DNA of 64,000 nucleotides, from contig CM055754.1 in the NCBI GenBank assembly GCA_029465975.1, positions 5,021,104-5,085,103 on the forward strand. Direction: 5' to 3'. The notes under the pieces were generated by a model that was given only the letters and a program-made list of their open reading frames with translations, did no database searches and was not told where the DNA came from. Shown piece after piece: positions 37,445 through 50,310 of this stretch; positions within the stretch are counted from its first letter, which is position 1, and the number at the start of each line of letters is the position of its first letter. The translations under genes and the position numbers were made by a program. This stretch comes from Dallia pectoralis. Its lineage: Eukaryota > Chordata > Actinopteri > Esociformes > Umbridae.

Positions 37445-40428
37445 CTGCTTCGCCACCAAACCGGCGGGCAAAGATAGATAGAAAAACAGAAACACGGACA
37501 CAGAGACAGAAACGCACAGACAGACAGAAAATGAGAAAAAACACACACACAATATCATTAATATCAATATCCAGATTTCTTTTTTTTTGAGGGGGGGAGC
37601 TTGGATAATGGCCCATATAACATTTTCATGTGACATTTCACAGGCAATCTTAAATGCCCTTTATCCATACTATAATGGCTCGGGTACAACAGAGAAAATA
37701 TGGGAGGCACTTTTACGCTTAATCTGCTTTCCTTGAGTTCATACTCAGGCAGAGCAGTCAAAGTCCACTCAGACATCAATGCATTGCACAGTGTAGTGTG
37801 GTCCTGACCTGAGTGGCTTTCAGCTCTCCATCTTTTACTCTTTACTGCACCGGCAGTCGGGTAATTGAAAAACTTCGGCTGTGTTTATCAAAGCCTTCCT
37901 TTCAACCACCTGCCATAATATTTCCCCGGTGATGCCTTCTCGTCGCGGTTGTTAAGTCGTTCCAATTTCTCACCCCTGTCACCTCCGGTTTTACGCTCTC
38001 AATAGTTTGCATGGATTTCCATTAATAAAGATTGCGGCAGTCAAACAGGGGCGGAGATATCGGGGGGTCCCTATGATTGACAATCCCCTCGCACCTCCAC
38101 CTCCTGATTTATCTCCGCTCTCCCTCAAACGCTCATTTTTCAGTTTGGCGTGTCTTTATTAACGGGAGATTAGGAAGGAGATAAAATAGGTCGTTGTCAT
38201 GAACCGACGTTATGAAATTATAAATATCAGGAGGCTTTAGGGGCTCGTCCGGGTTCGGACAGACCGACAGCGTCGTAAATACCGCCAAAGATGACGGGAC
38301 CGTAAAACAAACACACACGCTCAACGGAATGCAGAGGCACACTAGCGCATCCACTCACTCACCAACACACACATGGACACACACACATACACACACTCAA
38401 CAAAAGCAGGCGAGAGAGAGTGTGTGGTGAGAACCGCATGCACACACAAACTTCCTAAAAGTATTTTGGAGTGAATATAAAAATTGAATTCATAAAGATG
38501 AATAAAGCAGGTGTCATTTACATTGCCTCACAAAATACCAAATTATTCATTGAATGCATATTTATCGCGGGGAAAGACTGATTGCTGCCGTTCAGAGGAG
38601 GGAGATCGCAGATGCGAAAAAAGCAATGAGAAAAGTAATTGACTGATTCCCGGGGAAGAATGTAAAATGATCTCCGATGTCACAGTCAAACGGCTGAAAA
38701 TGACCGTGTTTAATGTTATAAACAGCCGATGCCTCAACCGCTCTATTGCGGTGCACAATGTTTAGGGGAATGTCAAAGCTGTCTGTAAGCTTACTGATGT
38801 TCACTGTTGCATTCTGGGAGATTTCTCTCACGTGCATTGGGCTGGACACAAAATTAATGGAGTGAGAAAGTGTAAAACCGCAACTTTTATCCAGTAGTGT
38901 AAGTAAATCCATCCGTGCCTCGCCATAATGCCAACCCACTTCTTTGTTGCGTTAGGGCATTTGTATGTCGGACCGAACCTGCCATAATTACAAATAATTA
39001 TATAAATGTATCAATATATGTATCAAGAGATTTGTGAGTTTTGGCTAACCTTGCTGAAGATGCAGGTGCTAGTCCAGATATTGAACTTTTTTGCTTTGAT
39101 GCTCAGGCTGACTTCTTTTTTAGTTAGCTGCTCAGTTAGAGGCAGTTTGTGCTGTTCTAGTAAGAGACAAGTACACATTGTCGTACAAGATCTTCAGTAT
39201 CTTGTCAATTTCTCACATGGAATAGCTTTCTTTTCTCAGAACAAGAATAGACTGACGAGTGTCAGAAGAAAGTTATTTGTTCCAGGCCATTTTGAGCCTG
39301 GAATTAAACCCTCAATGGCTGATGCTCCAAAACTGAACTACTCTAAAGAATAAAAAGGGTTTTCTAATGATCAATTAGTGTTTTAATATGATAAACTTTG
39401 ATTAGCAACACAACGTCCCATTGTAACACAGGACTGACGGCTGCTAATAATGGACCTTGGCACCACTATGTAGATATTAATTAAAAAAAAATCTGTACAT
39501 TTCAGCAACAATGGGCATTCACAACATAGTGTAACATGCAGTGTATTTCTGATCAATTTGATGCTACAGAATATAGAGTAGAATATGTTTCTATATACCC
39601 AGCACTCCGGTGAAGCGAAGCTAAGCTTTTGATTGTCAGACGGCGTGTTTGTCTAAATCACAGGACAATAGAATCTGCATATCAACAGGGCTAAGCCAAA
39701 AGCCTGCCTCATGAGGTAAGAAAATAAAAAAGGACATAGATCGGAAGTGTCAAGCTGAAAAGTATTTTGTCTGTACTGCCCTGTGCAGTGTCTCGTGGCA
39801 CACAATCTAAGCGACGATTTACTTCATCTTAAATCAACAGATCAATAAATGCACTTCTGTGGTGATAATACCCTATTACAAAGGGCAAAGGTCAGTACTG
39901 TTGGACTACACAGCCCATGCAAACCTCATAGTGGCATAATCGATATTTAATAGTAACAAATAAGTTGCTGTTTTTAACCATCTAAAACATTAACCACCTG
40001 TGTTTACCTGTCACCAGGTGGAGGAATATATACTTAAATGTAGACACGATTGAATGAATCAATAGATGTACATTTTAAGAATGCGCCCATTAACGAAAAA
40101 AAAACCTGCCAACATAATACGCACGAGTACAGACACCCAAGCAGGTAACTTTAAAATCAGCTCATGTAGGCAGAGTACAATATCCGAACAACAAACATTT
40201 CCCAGGTCCCATAATGCTGTGCACGTGTGAATTGCGTGCACGCGTGTGTGTGTGTATAAGCGTTTGCATACTAATGCTTGCTGGTAAGGTGAAGAGCCTC
40301 TGAGCTCCCGACATACCGGGGTCAATCAACTCAAACACACCCAAACCGAAGGCCTTAACCGGCCTGTCTCCGAAACAGCCCTTGTTGCGTGGCTAGCACT
40401 GATGAACACATGCCAGTTGGTAGCTTAT

Positions 40429-40430
<2 letters not shown>

Positions 40431-40477
<47 letters not shown>
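40431..40477. repeat. CA microsatellite
   Basis: A pure (CA)n of about 23 units in an nrxn3 intron. Confidence 0.97.
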
Positions 40478-40483
<6 letters not shown>

Positions 40484-40682
40484 CAATGATCTTTCTCGTT
40501 GTCTATGTAATATGCTGGGGTTTTTTAGCATTCCACTCTGCCTTTTTCCCCTGTCTGCTCCAGGCTCACGGTGTCTATGCAAATCTGCCTAATCAATGTG
40601 GGATATTTACCGTGGATGGCCGGCTCCCTACCTGACAGCCGCTGCTAGCCATGCCAGGCAATATTAACATCCTGCTGAACGT

Positions 40683-40787
40683 GAGAGAGTGAGTGTGTGT
40701 GTGTGGTGTAAGGGTGACTGGGAGTGAATGAGACAGAGGAAGACAGAGAGAAAAAAGTAATAGAGAGAGAGAGAGAGGGGGAGAGAG

Positions 40788-40826
<39 letters not shown>

Positions 40827-40912
40827 ATGGTGTAAGAGTGACTGAGGGTGAATGAGAGAATGAAAGACAGAGAGAAAAAAGTAAGAGAGAGAGAGAGAGA
40901 GGAATGGAGAGA
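40683..40912. repeat. Compound GT/GA microsatellite with internal duplication
   Basis: GT and GA tracts are interleaved with a repeated segment of the form GGTGTAAG(G/A)GTGACTG followed by AATGAGA, AGACAGAGAGAAAAAAGTAA (near 40706-40760 and 40829-40882). This implies duplication of a block of about 123 bp. Confidence 0.85.
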
Positions 40913-41741
40913 AGAGGAGAGAACCAGGAAGCAACAGAAAGAGCGTAGGGGTGGGTGAGAGAAAGCCTGGCAACTCAATTAGTGGATCCATTAAGTGTTT
41001 TGGCAACCCCAGGATTATGAACAGCAGCCAGCGCACTGAAATCCCCTGTAAGCTTAGATGTTCCTGGCTAATTACCATGACGTGAGAGGAAGTAGCTAGC
41101 TGCCAGGGAATACACTTCCAATACGCACGAGAACTAAACCCCTGATAGCTCTCCGATAGACGTTACCACAGGACAACAACACGCAAACCCTCGGTGACGA
41201 TTCCAACTGCTGGGTCCTCCGGAATCAGACACACCCTCTGACGCTACAGCTAAAGAAGTGGCGTGATCAGACGTTATTAGTAACCAAATGGGAGTCATGG
41301 GAGTGTTGGGAGTGACTTTGGTTCATCGTGAAACGAAAGGCGGCGGTGTGGGTTTTAGCCTTGAATGTGTGACTCAAGCATTAATGCCCAGGACTTGCGC
41401 ATACATACCAAATGTAGCCACATTTAGCCTAGTCGACGGACAGCTTAGACAAGGTGGATGAAGAGTTTAAAGTCTAGCGACTTCCTACTCAGACATCTCT
41501 CATCATCAGTGAGGAACTTAAAACAATTCAAGAGATCATTTGGGAACAAATGCGGCTTTTGTGGAATGTGTTGCTGTGTGGTCTGACAAATTTTGTTGGT
41601 GTTATCCTAATTGCAAATTCTACTGGGAACGGGGATTGATGCGTTCCAGCCAGGCAGAAGATGTACCACATTTTTATGTTAAAGAGACAGCTGTCGACTG
41701 ACCATGAAAAATGTTTATTGTTAAAATGATTATTGTATTCA

Positions 41742-43011
41742 CAGTGCTGCTTGAAAGTATGTGAACGTTACAAGGAGGGTCGTTATTTACGTATATAAAG
41801 TATTAAAATCTTCTTTTAAAATCCTTATCCAAAACTTGTCCGTAATGAAGCCATTCCAAATTAAGAGCACAAAAGAAAACACATGATATATTTTAATTGT
41901 TCGTTTGAAAACCATTCAGATTTTATGTGCGCAAAAATCTGTAAACCCCCTAATTCAATTGCTTGCGGCAACTCCATTAGCAGTGACAACTTGGAGTAAA
42001 CAACTCCTATAGCCACTAAAACAGTATTTGAAATATTTTTCAGTCCTCTGCACAGAACCCAACAAATTATATGAGGTTTGAGGGGCGCATGGCATGTACA
42101 GCCTGCTTTAGATCCTGCGACACCATCTCAATTGGAATAAGGTCAGGACTTTGACTTGGCCAACCCCAAACCTAAATATTGTTTCTGCTGAGAACGTTTT
42201 TGGAGGATAAGCCTGAATGCTTTGGGACATTGTTTGTTTGGAACACAAATTACTTCAGCCCGGCTTTAGATCCTTGACTGATTCTCTGTCAGTCGTTTTA
42301 AGAATCTCCTGTTACACCTCAGTATTCATGGTTCCCTTGATAACGTGTAGTCAACCAGGTCCTGAAGAGGAAAAGCTGCCCCAGAACTTGACATTCCCAC
42401 CACTACGATTGACAGTTGGAAATGTTATTTTGGGACAGTTGGGTATTTGAAAAAATTTGGACCAACCTGTCCAAAAAATAGACTTCACAGAAACCTTTTC
42501 GCTTGTCCAGGTGGTCTCTGGCAATGCTAAAATGGACAATTTGGTTAATTTTTTTTTTACCTCAGGTGCGTCCTCCTAGCGATCTTCTTATGAAAGACAT
42601 TTTGACATTTCCATCTCTTTGTTGAAGCACGCACAGTAACTTGTGATGCATAGAGGGATGTAGACAAATCCTCAGACATCATTTTGTATATATATTTGTT
42701 GTGGCCAGTGGGGCTAATTTGAAAGGGCGTCCACCTGGGCTGTGGTAGTCCTGCCCAACCAATTACAAAGTGATCCCTCTATTGTTGCTTGGTTGATTTG
42801 CTACTCAATGATTTACCCTACCTTACCTGCTTGATTTAACCAATCCAACTTGGGAATCGCTCATTTTTCCTTTTTAATTCAGTTTTTCTACACGCATGAT
42901 TGCTTGTAACATGTATGATAAAGAAGGGGTTATGATTAAAAAAGATTGTATGACCAACGCTAATACACTTGCTAATTGCTCAAGGGGTTTGCACACTTTC
43001 AAGGAGCATTG
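41742..43011 (-). mobile_element. Decayed Tc1-like DNA transposon
   Basis: The ends are inverted repeats: CAGTGCTGCTTGAAAGTATG at the left matches the reverse complement of the right end (CAATGCTCCTTGAAAGTGTG). The element is 1.27 kb, near the usual Tc1 size. On the minus strand near 42120-42172 it reads WGWPSQSPDLIPIEMV, the Tc1 transposase block WPxQSPDLNPIE that holds the last catalytic acid. The rest of the frame is broken. Flanking TA target duplications are not obvious. Confidence 0.8.
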
Positions 43012-43135
43012 TCGCTTTGACGACATGTCGTTCATTTAATGGTAAATGACACGGCAACACAAATAGAAATTACTACGTTAAAAACACAAAAGCTACATAG
43101 TGGAATTCCGGTGCTCATTGTCTGCACGAGATGTA

Positions 43136-43272
43136 TGGGGTACCATTTAGCTCAGCTGGTTAGCGTACGGTGCGTTTGGGGGTTCGATTCCCAAGGGGGC
43201 TGGGTAGGAAAAAGTACGCACTCACTGCTGAAACGCACTCTAGATAAGTGTGTCTGCAAAACTATACATTTA
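43136..43272 (+). mobile_element. tRNA-derived SINE
   Basis: A pol III A box TAGCTCAGCTGG (43148-43159) and a B box GGTTCGATTCC (43181-43191) are correctly spaced. They are followed by the SINE body CTCTAGATAAGTGTGTCTGC, a version of the teleost CTCTGGATAAGAGCGTCTGC core. The anticodon arm is degenerate, so it is a SINE head and not a functional tRNA gene. Confidence 0.75.
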
Positions 43273-43963
43273 TTATTAAGTTACGTATATGTTTAGTTAA
43301 TGTGGAGCCAATTGATGTTCAGAGCAGTTTAGTCATTATCTGTATATCTACCAAATCTGTATACATCGTTAAATCTAGATTACATTGATATTTTTTCTGT
43401 TTCTGAGAGGAGTGCAGCAGTCAGCTTTTCGCCGAATTACCTGGGTGCACTCTAATCGATCGGGAGCTGAAGCGCGGGAGGGGCGTTCGTGTGAGCGTGT
43501 ACACGTTTGTGCGTGATCGTGCAGTTTCCGTGTGCGCGAATAAACATCCCCGTCAGTGTAAATCAGGACACGGGCATACGCTCCAGCGTCATTCGTCAAC
43601 ATGATCTATGTATGCCCTGTCAGAGACCGCATCACAGCGCTGATGTATCGGGGGAGGGGGTCCCCGAGTCACGGAGCTCGATGATCTCGACCTAAACACT
43701 CAAATGGGACGGAAAGGCTTCCATTTCAGAGAGTTGGGAAATCGAGTACGGGCGGAAGTTCTGGAAGTTGCTGTCGGATCAAAAAACGGCTGCAACTTTG
43801 CAAGAGCAGTTTTAAAATGTGTTAATCTGTCAAAAAACGAACAATCCATCAGTATATCCAAGTAAACATATTTGAAACCTATTTTAAACGTTTGCATAAG
43901 GCCCTATTCAAAACAACTTTAAAACAGAGCTTATTTGTCCTTTTGATATTTCCACACAATATA

Positions 43964-44297
43964 TCTACTCCAGCTGTATCTACTCCAGCTGTATCCACTC
44001 CAGCTGTATCCACTCCAGCTGTATCCACTCCAGCTGTATCCACTCCAGCTGTATCCACTCCAGCTGTATCCACTCCAGCTGTATCCACTCCAGCTGTATC
44101 TACTCCAGCTGTATCCACTCCAGCTGTATCTACTCCAGCTGTATCCACTCCAGCCGTATCCACTTCAGCTGTTTCCACTCCAGCTGTATCTTCTCCAGCT
44201 GTATCTTCTCCAGCTGTATCTTCTCCAGCTGTATCTACTCCAGCTGTATCTACTCCAGCTGTATCTACTTCAGCTGTATCCACTCCAGCTGTATCTA
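43964..44297. repeat. 15-bp minisatellite
   Basis: About 22 units of TATCCACTCCAGCTG with C/T variants. As 15 is a multiple of 3 it yields perfect pentapeptide repeats on both strands (TPAVS and VDTAG); no gene context supports either. Confidence 0.96.
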
Positions 44298-44979
44298 ACC
44301 ATTTATACCTCATCTTCTTCATTTCCACCCCAGACCCTGAATGTCTTTTCCGTTTATCTCCAAACGCTCCTTCCCACCAAGAGAGCGAAGAGAATTAGTT
44401 CTAAAACCTGTGAACTCAGGATGCTCCACGAGTCTCAGTTCTCTTCTCTAAGCCTTGCCCTCTCCATCTTACTCCTTCGTTAGTCATCTTGCATAATAGC
44501 ACGTTAAGTCAAGGTAAGATGTCAGCTGAACGGTCTCCGATGTTAACGGCTCTAATTCCTCATCTTCGGTGATTTGCGGCAGTATTAGTTTAACTGTGAC
44601 GTCTCACACCAGCAGAGCAGTCTAACCTCCCATTTAATTACTGCGGTAGCCAGACGTGAGCCCGTGTGCCGGCTAAATCTGTTTACTACATACAGGAAAT
44701 GCGAAAGTCGTCGGGTCAGCAGCTTTTAGTGTCGACCGCTGCCGTTTTAGACTTTAGTGTTATTTTCCTCCTTTGCTTTTATCTCTTCCAACTGTTCGAT
44801 TGGTTACGTAAAGAGCAGTATATCTGTTTGTTAGACTGGACGCTTGGAGGGCACACTCAAAATTTATTCTTCCAGACTACAAAGAAGTGATTATCCCTGT
44901 CTATGTGAATATCCAAACTGAGGGCCGGGCACATGTTCTGAAGAACAGACAATTAAAAAGGTTGATTCAAACTAAATTA

Positions 44980-45300
44980 AAAAGGAATTGTTTAAAGAAA
45001 ATCTCGGGTGCAAGACATTGTTCAATCAAGTAGCTGGGTAAATGAACCAATCAGAAGAGTGAAAGACTTTAGCTGAGACAGCGAGCCATAGATATAAGTA
45101 AACCTGGTCAGTTTGGTGTCATTCATACAGATCAATGCAAACCACACCATGCTGAGAAGGGGATCTCAGAGGACATTAGGAAGAAGGTAATGAGAGCATA
45201 TCAGTCTGGGAGAGGCTACGCAGCCATCTATAAAATATAAATAACACATGGAGAGCATTAAATGTGACAGTGATAATGGTTTGGGAAAGTCATACAGTTA
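44980..45300 (+). mobile_element. Tc1-like transposase N-terminal relic
   Basis: At 45155-45232 the plus strand reads ISEDIRKKVMRAYQSGRGYA then AIYKI and a stop. This is the first helix-turn-helix of Tc1 transposases (SxExxRKxVxxxYxSGxGYxxI). No catalytic part follows, so it is a fragment. Confidence 0.65.
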
Positions 45301-45744
45301 TTATATAGTCAGTAGATAATCTGTAGGGCGTCTACAGAAACCCTTTTGGTGCTCTGCAAATAAAGTGTTAACGTTAGTGTGATAATTAAGTTATCATTCA
45401 TTGTTATTACAGTAATACAGTTACTGTAGTTTTTTACTAGTAGAATATACTGAGAATAGTTTTTTAATACCGAAATAAAGTAACTGTTGTTGTTTAATAT
45501 TGTAATTCAGTTACAGTGTTTGTTGACGGTGTAATACAGTTTCGGTCGAAATATTGAGGCATGTGAACGTTTGTCAGAGAGGTTGAGTTATGAATTGTTC
45601 AATGGGGGTACTTGTCAACTCATAATGACAGTCATAAAGACTGTAGAATCATGTAAATGGGAAAAGAGCAACACGGTTTATCAGATTGTGTTACAGAGCA
45701 AACAACTCAGAAGGGCAATCGAAGAGCTTGAACTCTGTAGCTAA

Positions 45745-46090
45745 AGGTCATGCACACTGAAGGTCATGTGCACTGAAGGTCATGTACACTAAAGGTCATG
45801 TACACTAAAGGTCATGCACACTGAAGGTCATGCACACTAAAGATAATGTGCACTGAAGGTCATGTACACTAAAGGTCATGTACACTAAAGGTCATGCACA
45901 CTGAAGGTCATGCACACTAAAGATAATGTGCACTGAAGGTCATGTACACTAAAGGTCATGTATACTAAAAGTCATGCACACTAAAGGTCATGCGCACTAA
46001 AGATAATGCGCACTAAAGGTCATGCGCACTAAAGGTCATGCACACTAAAGGTCATGCACACTAAAGGTCATGTACACTAAAGGTCATGTG
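45745..46090. repeat. 16-bp minisatellite
   Basis: About 22 units of AAAGGTCATGTACACT with CA/TA/CG variants and an AAGATAATGTGCACTG form recurring every few units. Units carry an AGGTCA nuclear-receptor half-site. Confidence 0.94.
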
Positions 46091-46996
46091 CAATTTTTCA
46101 AGTGAAGACAATTGTTGCCAGACAACGGCGTCAGAGAGACATTTTCACGCAGTGTAATCGAGAGGTGTCGTCTGTCACCTTTCGAGGTAACCTGGGCAAC
46201 CATCCGGAAAGCCTCTAAGGTCTAAGGACGAGGTTTCGCTCAACGTGTATTAGACTGGAATCACCGGTGTTGTAGGAAGCCTTGTTCTGAAGTCCCCACA
46301 ACGCCATGTGAAACAGAGACAGATTATTTTTCCCTCTCAGTTGTCTTTTGTCTGGGTTTCCGTCTATGTCTCTCTTTATCTCTGTGGCTCTTTAAGTGTA
46401 ACTACCAGTGGCCGCTAAAATCACGTGGGCAAACAAGCCCAGATACCTGATCCCACTTCACCATACAAATAAGCCGGTTTCATTTCCATAGAGACATACA
46501 CGCCACCCCACCCCCACCGCAGCTTATTGAGACAGTCAAGCATCTTTATTGCCTTTGAAAATGACCCTTGAACGTTTACCCACTGTTCTATCAAACCTGT
46601 TTACTTGCACTTTTTGACCTAGAGTGGCCGTTAAACGAAAACACCGCCTTGGCATTTAGTTCAGTGAAGATTAAGTTACATTTTGGATTTAAAACCGCTG
46701 TCATTAAGACCCGATGGTGCAGCATCCCGGGCCAGGTCTGGATTTATCCGCCCCTGTCGCTTTTAACGGCCCCATAAATTGGCAAAATAACAGTGTTTAC
46801 GGCTCACTGTAAAGCGCCCGGCTAGATGAAGCTCTCTACCCGTGGGGGTGGGGCCTGCTGGGTGAAGACACGCCCCCCCCCTCCTTGTGTCATCAGACAC
46901 TTGCCTCCTCCCCTTCCTCATTAGTGAGTACGACGCCAAGTGACGAATGTATCAAAACAGACAAAGTTCGCCGTGTCGAATCAGTCTGCCTGTGCA

Positions 46997-47050
46997 CACA
47001 CACACGTGTATGTATGTGTGCGCGCGTGCGTGTGCGTGTGTGTGTGTGCG
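46997..47050. repeat. GT/GC-rich microsatellite
   Basis: Alternating purine-pyrimidine sequence (GTGTGTGCGCGCGTGCGTG), potentially Z-DNA forming. Confidence 0.85.
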
Positions 47051-47212
47051 CTGGTTAAAGGGCACGGTGAAAGAGGACACCCGTTGCTGGTCGTGAATAA
47101 TGCAGTGGCTGCAGTGAGAACCCGTGAAACCTACTACTAATGCCCCAATAAGGAGTCCCCCAGGGGAGCAGAGGAGGAAGCGGTGGAGGGAGAAATGGAT
47201 AAGGCTGGATGC

Positions 47213-47267
47213 AGAGGGAGAGATCGAGAGAGAGAGAGAGAGAGGGAGAGAGAGGGAGAGAGAGAGG

Positions 47268-47310
<43 letters not shown>

Positions 47311-47357
47311 GAGAGGGAGGAGAGAGAGGAGAGAGGGGAGAGGGAGAGGGAGAGGGA

Positions 47358-47396
<39 letters not shown>
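47213..47396. repeat. GA microsatellite
   Basis: A polypurine (GA/GGGA)n tract of about 180 bp. It produces arginine/glutamate-rich frames on one strand and serine/leucine-rich frames on the other; none is a gene. Confidence 0.96.
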
Positions 47397-48115
47397 TCAG
47401 GGAAAGAGGGAGGAAACGGGTGGAGGAAGAAAAGGGAAGAGAGAGACCACGGATATGAGAGATGTTTCAGCCGGACCATCACTGATCGAACTTCACTTCA
47501 AAGAACTCCGGCCCCTTCAAAGGAGGGACCACGGACCTGAGGAAGGACTCGATTTGACCCCCAAAAGGCCCGGCTTATGAATCCCAGTCTGGAACAAGTT
47601 GAATGATAGGAGAGTGAATAATGATGACGTGAACATGTGTGTGATGTGGACTCTACTTTTGGGGGCCACTTACGTTTTTCCTCAGGGGCACAAGTCATCT
47701 CCACGGTAATAACAGGCTCCGGCTACAGATCCCACGGCCAGAACACTAGGCTGCACTTGTGAGTAATAATTAAATCCAAAAAACATCTCACGTATTTTAA
47801 AAACCTAAACTCCACCAATTACACCACGGTGAACCGGGGAGATTGAAAGCGGATCAACGGAGAAAAACAAAAGGTGGCACCTTATTTTCTCTCCAACCTC
47901 TCGTTGTCGTCTCTCTTTCTGTCTCTCTTGCTAGCCGGTCCCTCGATGAAATCCAAGACGTATCAAAAAGCACATTACCGTGGACCCTTAGAGACTCGAC
48001 CATGTTAATTCCACGGTAACACTCGACACCATTTACGAAACACATCTATTTTGGTCCTGCTCTCTAAATGTTACAGACCCGGAGGTGATCGTGTACCAGC
48101 AGAGATGTGGGCCGG

Positions 48116-48272
48116 GCGCAGAGACACACAGAGACACACAGAGACAAACAGAGACACACAGAGAGACACAGAGAGACACACAGAGAGACACAGAGAGACA
48201 CACAGAGAGACACAGAGAGACACAGAGACACACAGATACACACAGATACACACAGATACACACAGATACACC
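48116..48272. repeat. GACACA microsatellite
   Basis: Units of GAGACACACA and GATACACACA are seen. Overlapping open frames on both strands are artefacts. Confidence 0.95.
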
Positions 48273-48358
48273 CCCCTCCCCGAATCTGTTCGCTCAGTGC
48301 AATTAGCACCCTCCTTTTTTCAGTCTTCCCGGCTTTCGCTCTGTCCTCTAAACGGTCA

Positions 48359-48520
48359 TACAGTTAACTGTGGGGAGGAGTCACTGGTTCGCTATAGCTC
48401 TCCTTTGTTCGCTCAATCCGAGTAGCTGGTGAATTAAACTCTGATTATCCCAGTTAACTGTGGGGAGGAGTCACTGGGTCGCTATAGTGCTCCGTTGCAG
48501 CCTCAATTCGAGTAACTTTG
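48359..48520. repeat. Two-copy tandem duplication
   Basis: AGTTAACTGTGGGGAGGAGT CACTGG and the next 45 bases occur at 48362 and again at 48452, with several substitutions, at a spacing of 90 bp. Confidence 0.8.
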
Positions 48521-48539
48521 TGAGCAAAAACTAAACCTG

Positions 48540-49329
48540 CCCGAGTGGTCATGGTCGATTGGCGTCCCTGGGTTGATGCTCGGCATAGTGGGTGGGTGTT
48601 TTCCGGCCTATTGGGCCCTGTTTCGGGGTTTACCCTGTTCAGGGCCCCAGCTTCACTGGAACCCCTGTCTCATTCTAAGATCTATGCTGCTATATTATGG
48701 TGCCGGGGACGTAGGGAACCAGGGTGTCTAACCTTTCCAGTGTCCTGTCTCTACTAACATCGGTCTGGACTTGTCCTGGGTTTACCCGTTCATGGCCATT
48801 GTCTCACTAACCCCCCTGTCTCCTTTTAAAGTATTATGTTTGGTATACTGTTGTGCCGGGAACTAGTGTCCAACCTTTCCCTGTGTTTGTGTCCACTTCT
48901 GTCAGGGGGACCGCTCCAGCTTGGAGCATATGCTGGATCCTCCCTGGGGCCCCTGACTGTGCGGCTGACGGAACAGCTGATGCAACTGGAGCTTCTTCCT
49001 CCAAGCCTATCACACCCATCATCCCTCCCGGACATCCCGGACTATTTTGTTTCTCAGATATTCACACCTCGCTTGTTGTATTGTCATAAACTGACCCAGC
49101 CCAGCCAGAAGAGGACTGGTGATCCCTCAGAGCTGGTTCCTCTCTAGGTTTCTTCCTAAATCTGACTTTCAGGGAGTTTTTCCTAGCCGCCGTGTATCAA
49201 CTTGTTCAACTTGTTTTTTGTTCAACTTGTTAATGTTTGCTCTGTCGGACTCAGGCTGGTGATTGTAAAAGCACTTTGTGACAACTTTGTTGTAAAAAGG
49301 GCTTTATAAATAAATTTGATTGATTGATA
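48540..49329 (+). mobile_element. Non-LTR retrotransposon 3' end
   Basis: The segment ends with the familiar fish retroelement tail: GGTTTCTTCCTAAAT, GGGAGTTTTTCCTAGCC, GCACTTTGTGACAAC, GGGCTTTATAAATAAATTTG and a TTGATTGATTGA tail at 49316-49328. Its first part (48550-48720) is shared with the inverted copy at 17705-17870. No reverse-transcriptase motif is legible, so it is a 3' fragment or a SINE using a LINE tail. Confidence 0.65.
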
Positions 49330-49414
49330 CAATGTTCCCAATTTAGAGTTAGACAGCAGAAGGGCCCTGTTCAGGTTCCTGTGGACCTATTGAGACTGTA
49401 GTCGACCCGGTGTG

Positions 49415-49424
49415 CGGTGTGTGA

Positions 49425-49458
<34 letters not shown>

Positions 49459-49495
49459 ATGTGTGTATGTGTGTATATGCGTGCGCGCGCATGTG
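49415..49495. repeat. GT/GC microsatellite
   Basis: (GT)n with TATGTGTATG and GCGTGCGCGC interruptions. Confidence 0.9.
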
Positions 49496-50129
49496 AAAGA
49501 CAAGCAAACAAGAATGGTCTGTAGTTGACCTGGTCTACGATTGAGTCTTTAATGAGAATCCCTGTGGCAGTCCCACCAGACACGCACACACACACGCAGT
49601 ATTTACTAAACCCTCCAGTGATAGATGTAATAGAACGTTCTGGTCCTGCAACATTGATCCATTAGTAGCGTGATGGGGACTGAACAACAACGGTTATCGA
49701 GGTCCAATCAACCCACTGACCACCTGTCAGCATCTATGGCCTCCCCCCCTCTCTCTCTCCCCCTCTCCCTCTACCCCCTCTTTCTCTCACCCCACACTCC
49801 CAATTTCTCCCCCCCTTTCCGACGCCCTCCCACTCTCACTTTCTGCTCCTCTCTCTCCACCATCCCTGGCTTTTTATTAGCGAGATAACAAACACCCGGT
49901 CAGCCAAAGAGAGGAGGAGGAGGAAGTGGATGTGATTACCAGAGCGCTCCTGTATGTGTCGCCTCCTCTCTGGGCTGTTATTCATCAGGCGCTCCAGATT
50001 GACCTCCACAGGAAATCCATTCACCATTAAATGGAGGCACTGGGTTAGTTCCCTCCTCTGGCCTCATTTCATATAATTTTTACTCACGTTGTTGAGTGCA
50101 GCAAGACACTCCAAATCTCACATTTCAAA

Positions 50130-50310
50130 TCTCTCTCTCACTTCTCTCTCTCTCACTTCTCTCTCTCTCTTTTTCTCTCTTCTCTCCCTCTAGCACTCCC
50201 TATAGCACTTTCTCATTATCTCTCTCTAGCACTCCCTAAAGCGCTTTCTCACTCTTTCTCTAGCGCTTTCTCACTCCCTCATTCGCTCTCTCCATCTCTC
50301 ATTTTCTGCT
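50130..50310. repeat. CT-rich low-complexity tract
   Basis: CTCTCT runs with AGCACT(C/T)... blocks repeated at about 50191, 50227 and 50263. Confidence 0.85.

Noticed and set aside
43141..43214. Possible tRNA gene
   Set aside because: A and B boxes are good but the anticodon arm does not fold, and the sequence continues into a teleost SINE body.
43879..44398. VDTAG or TPAVS repeat proteins
   Set aside because: A 15-bp tandem repeat in an nrxn3 intron, open on both strands.
46952..47580. Arg/Glu-rich and Ser/Leu-rich ORFs
   Set aside because: A GA microsatellite read in several frames.
48033..48425. Cys/Val/Ser-rich and His/Thr/Arg-rich ORFs
   Set aside because: A GACACA microsatellite read in all frames.
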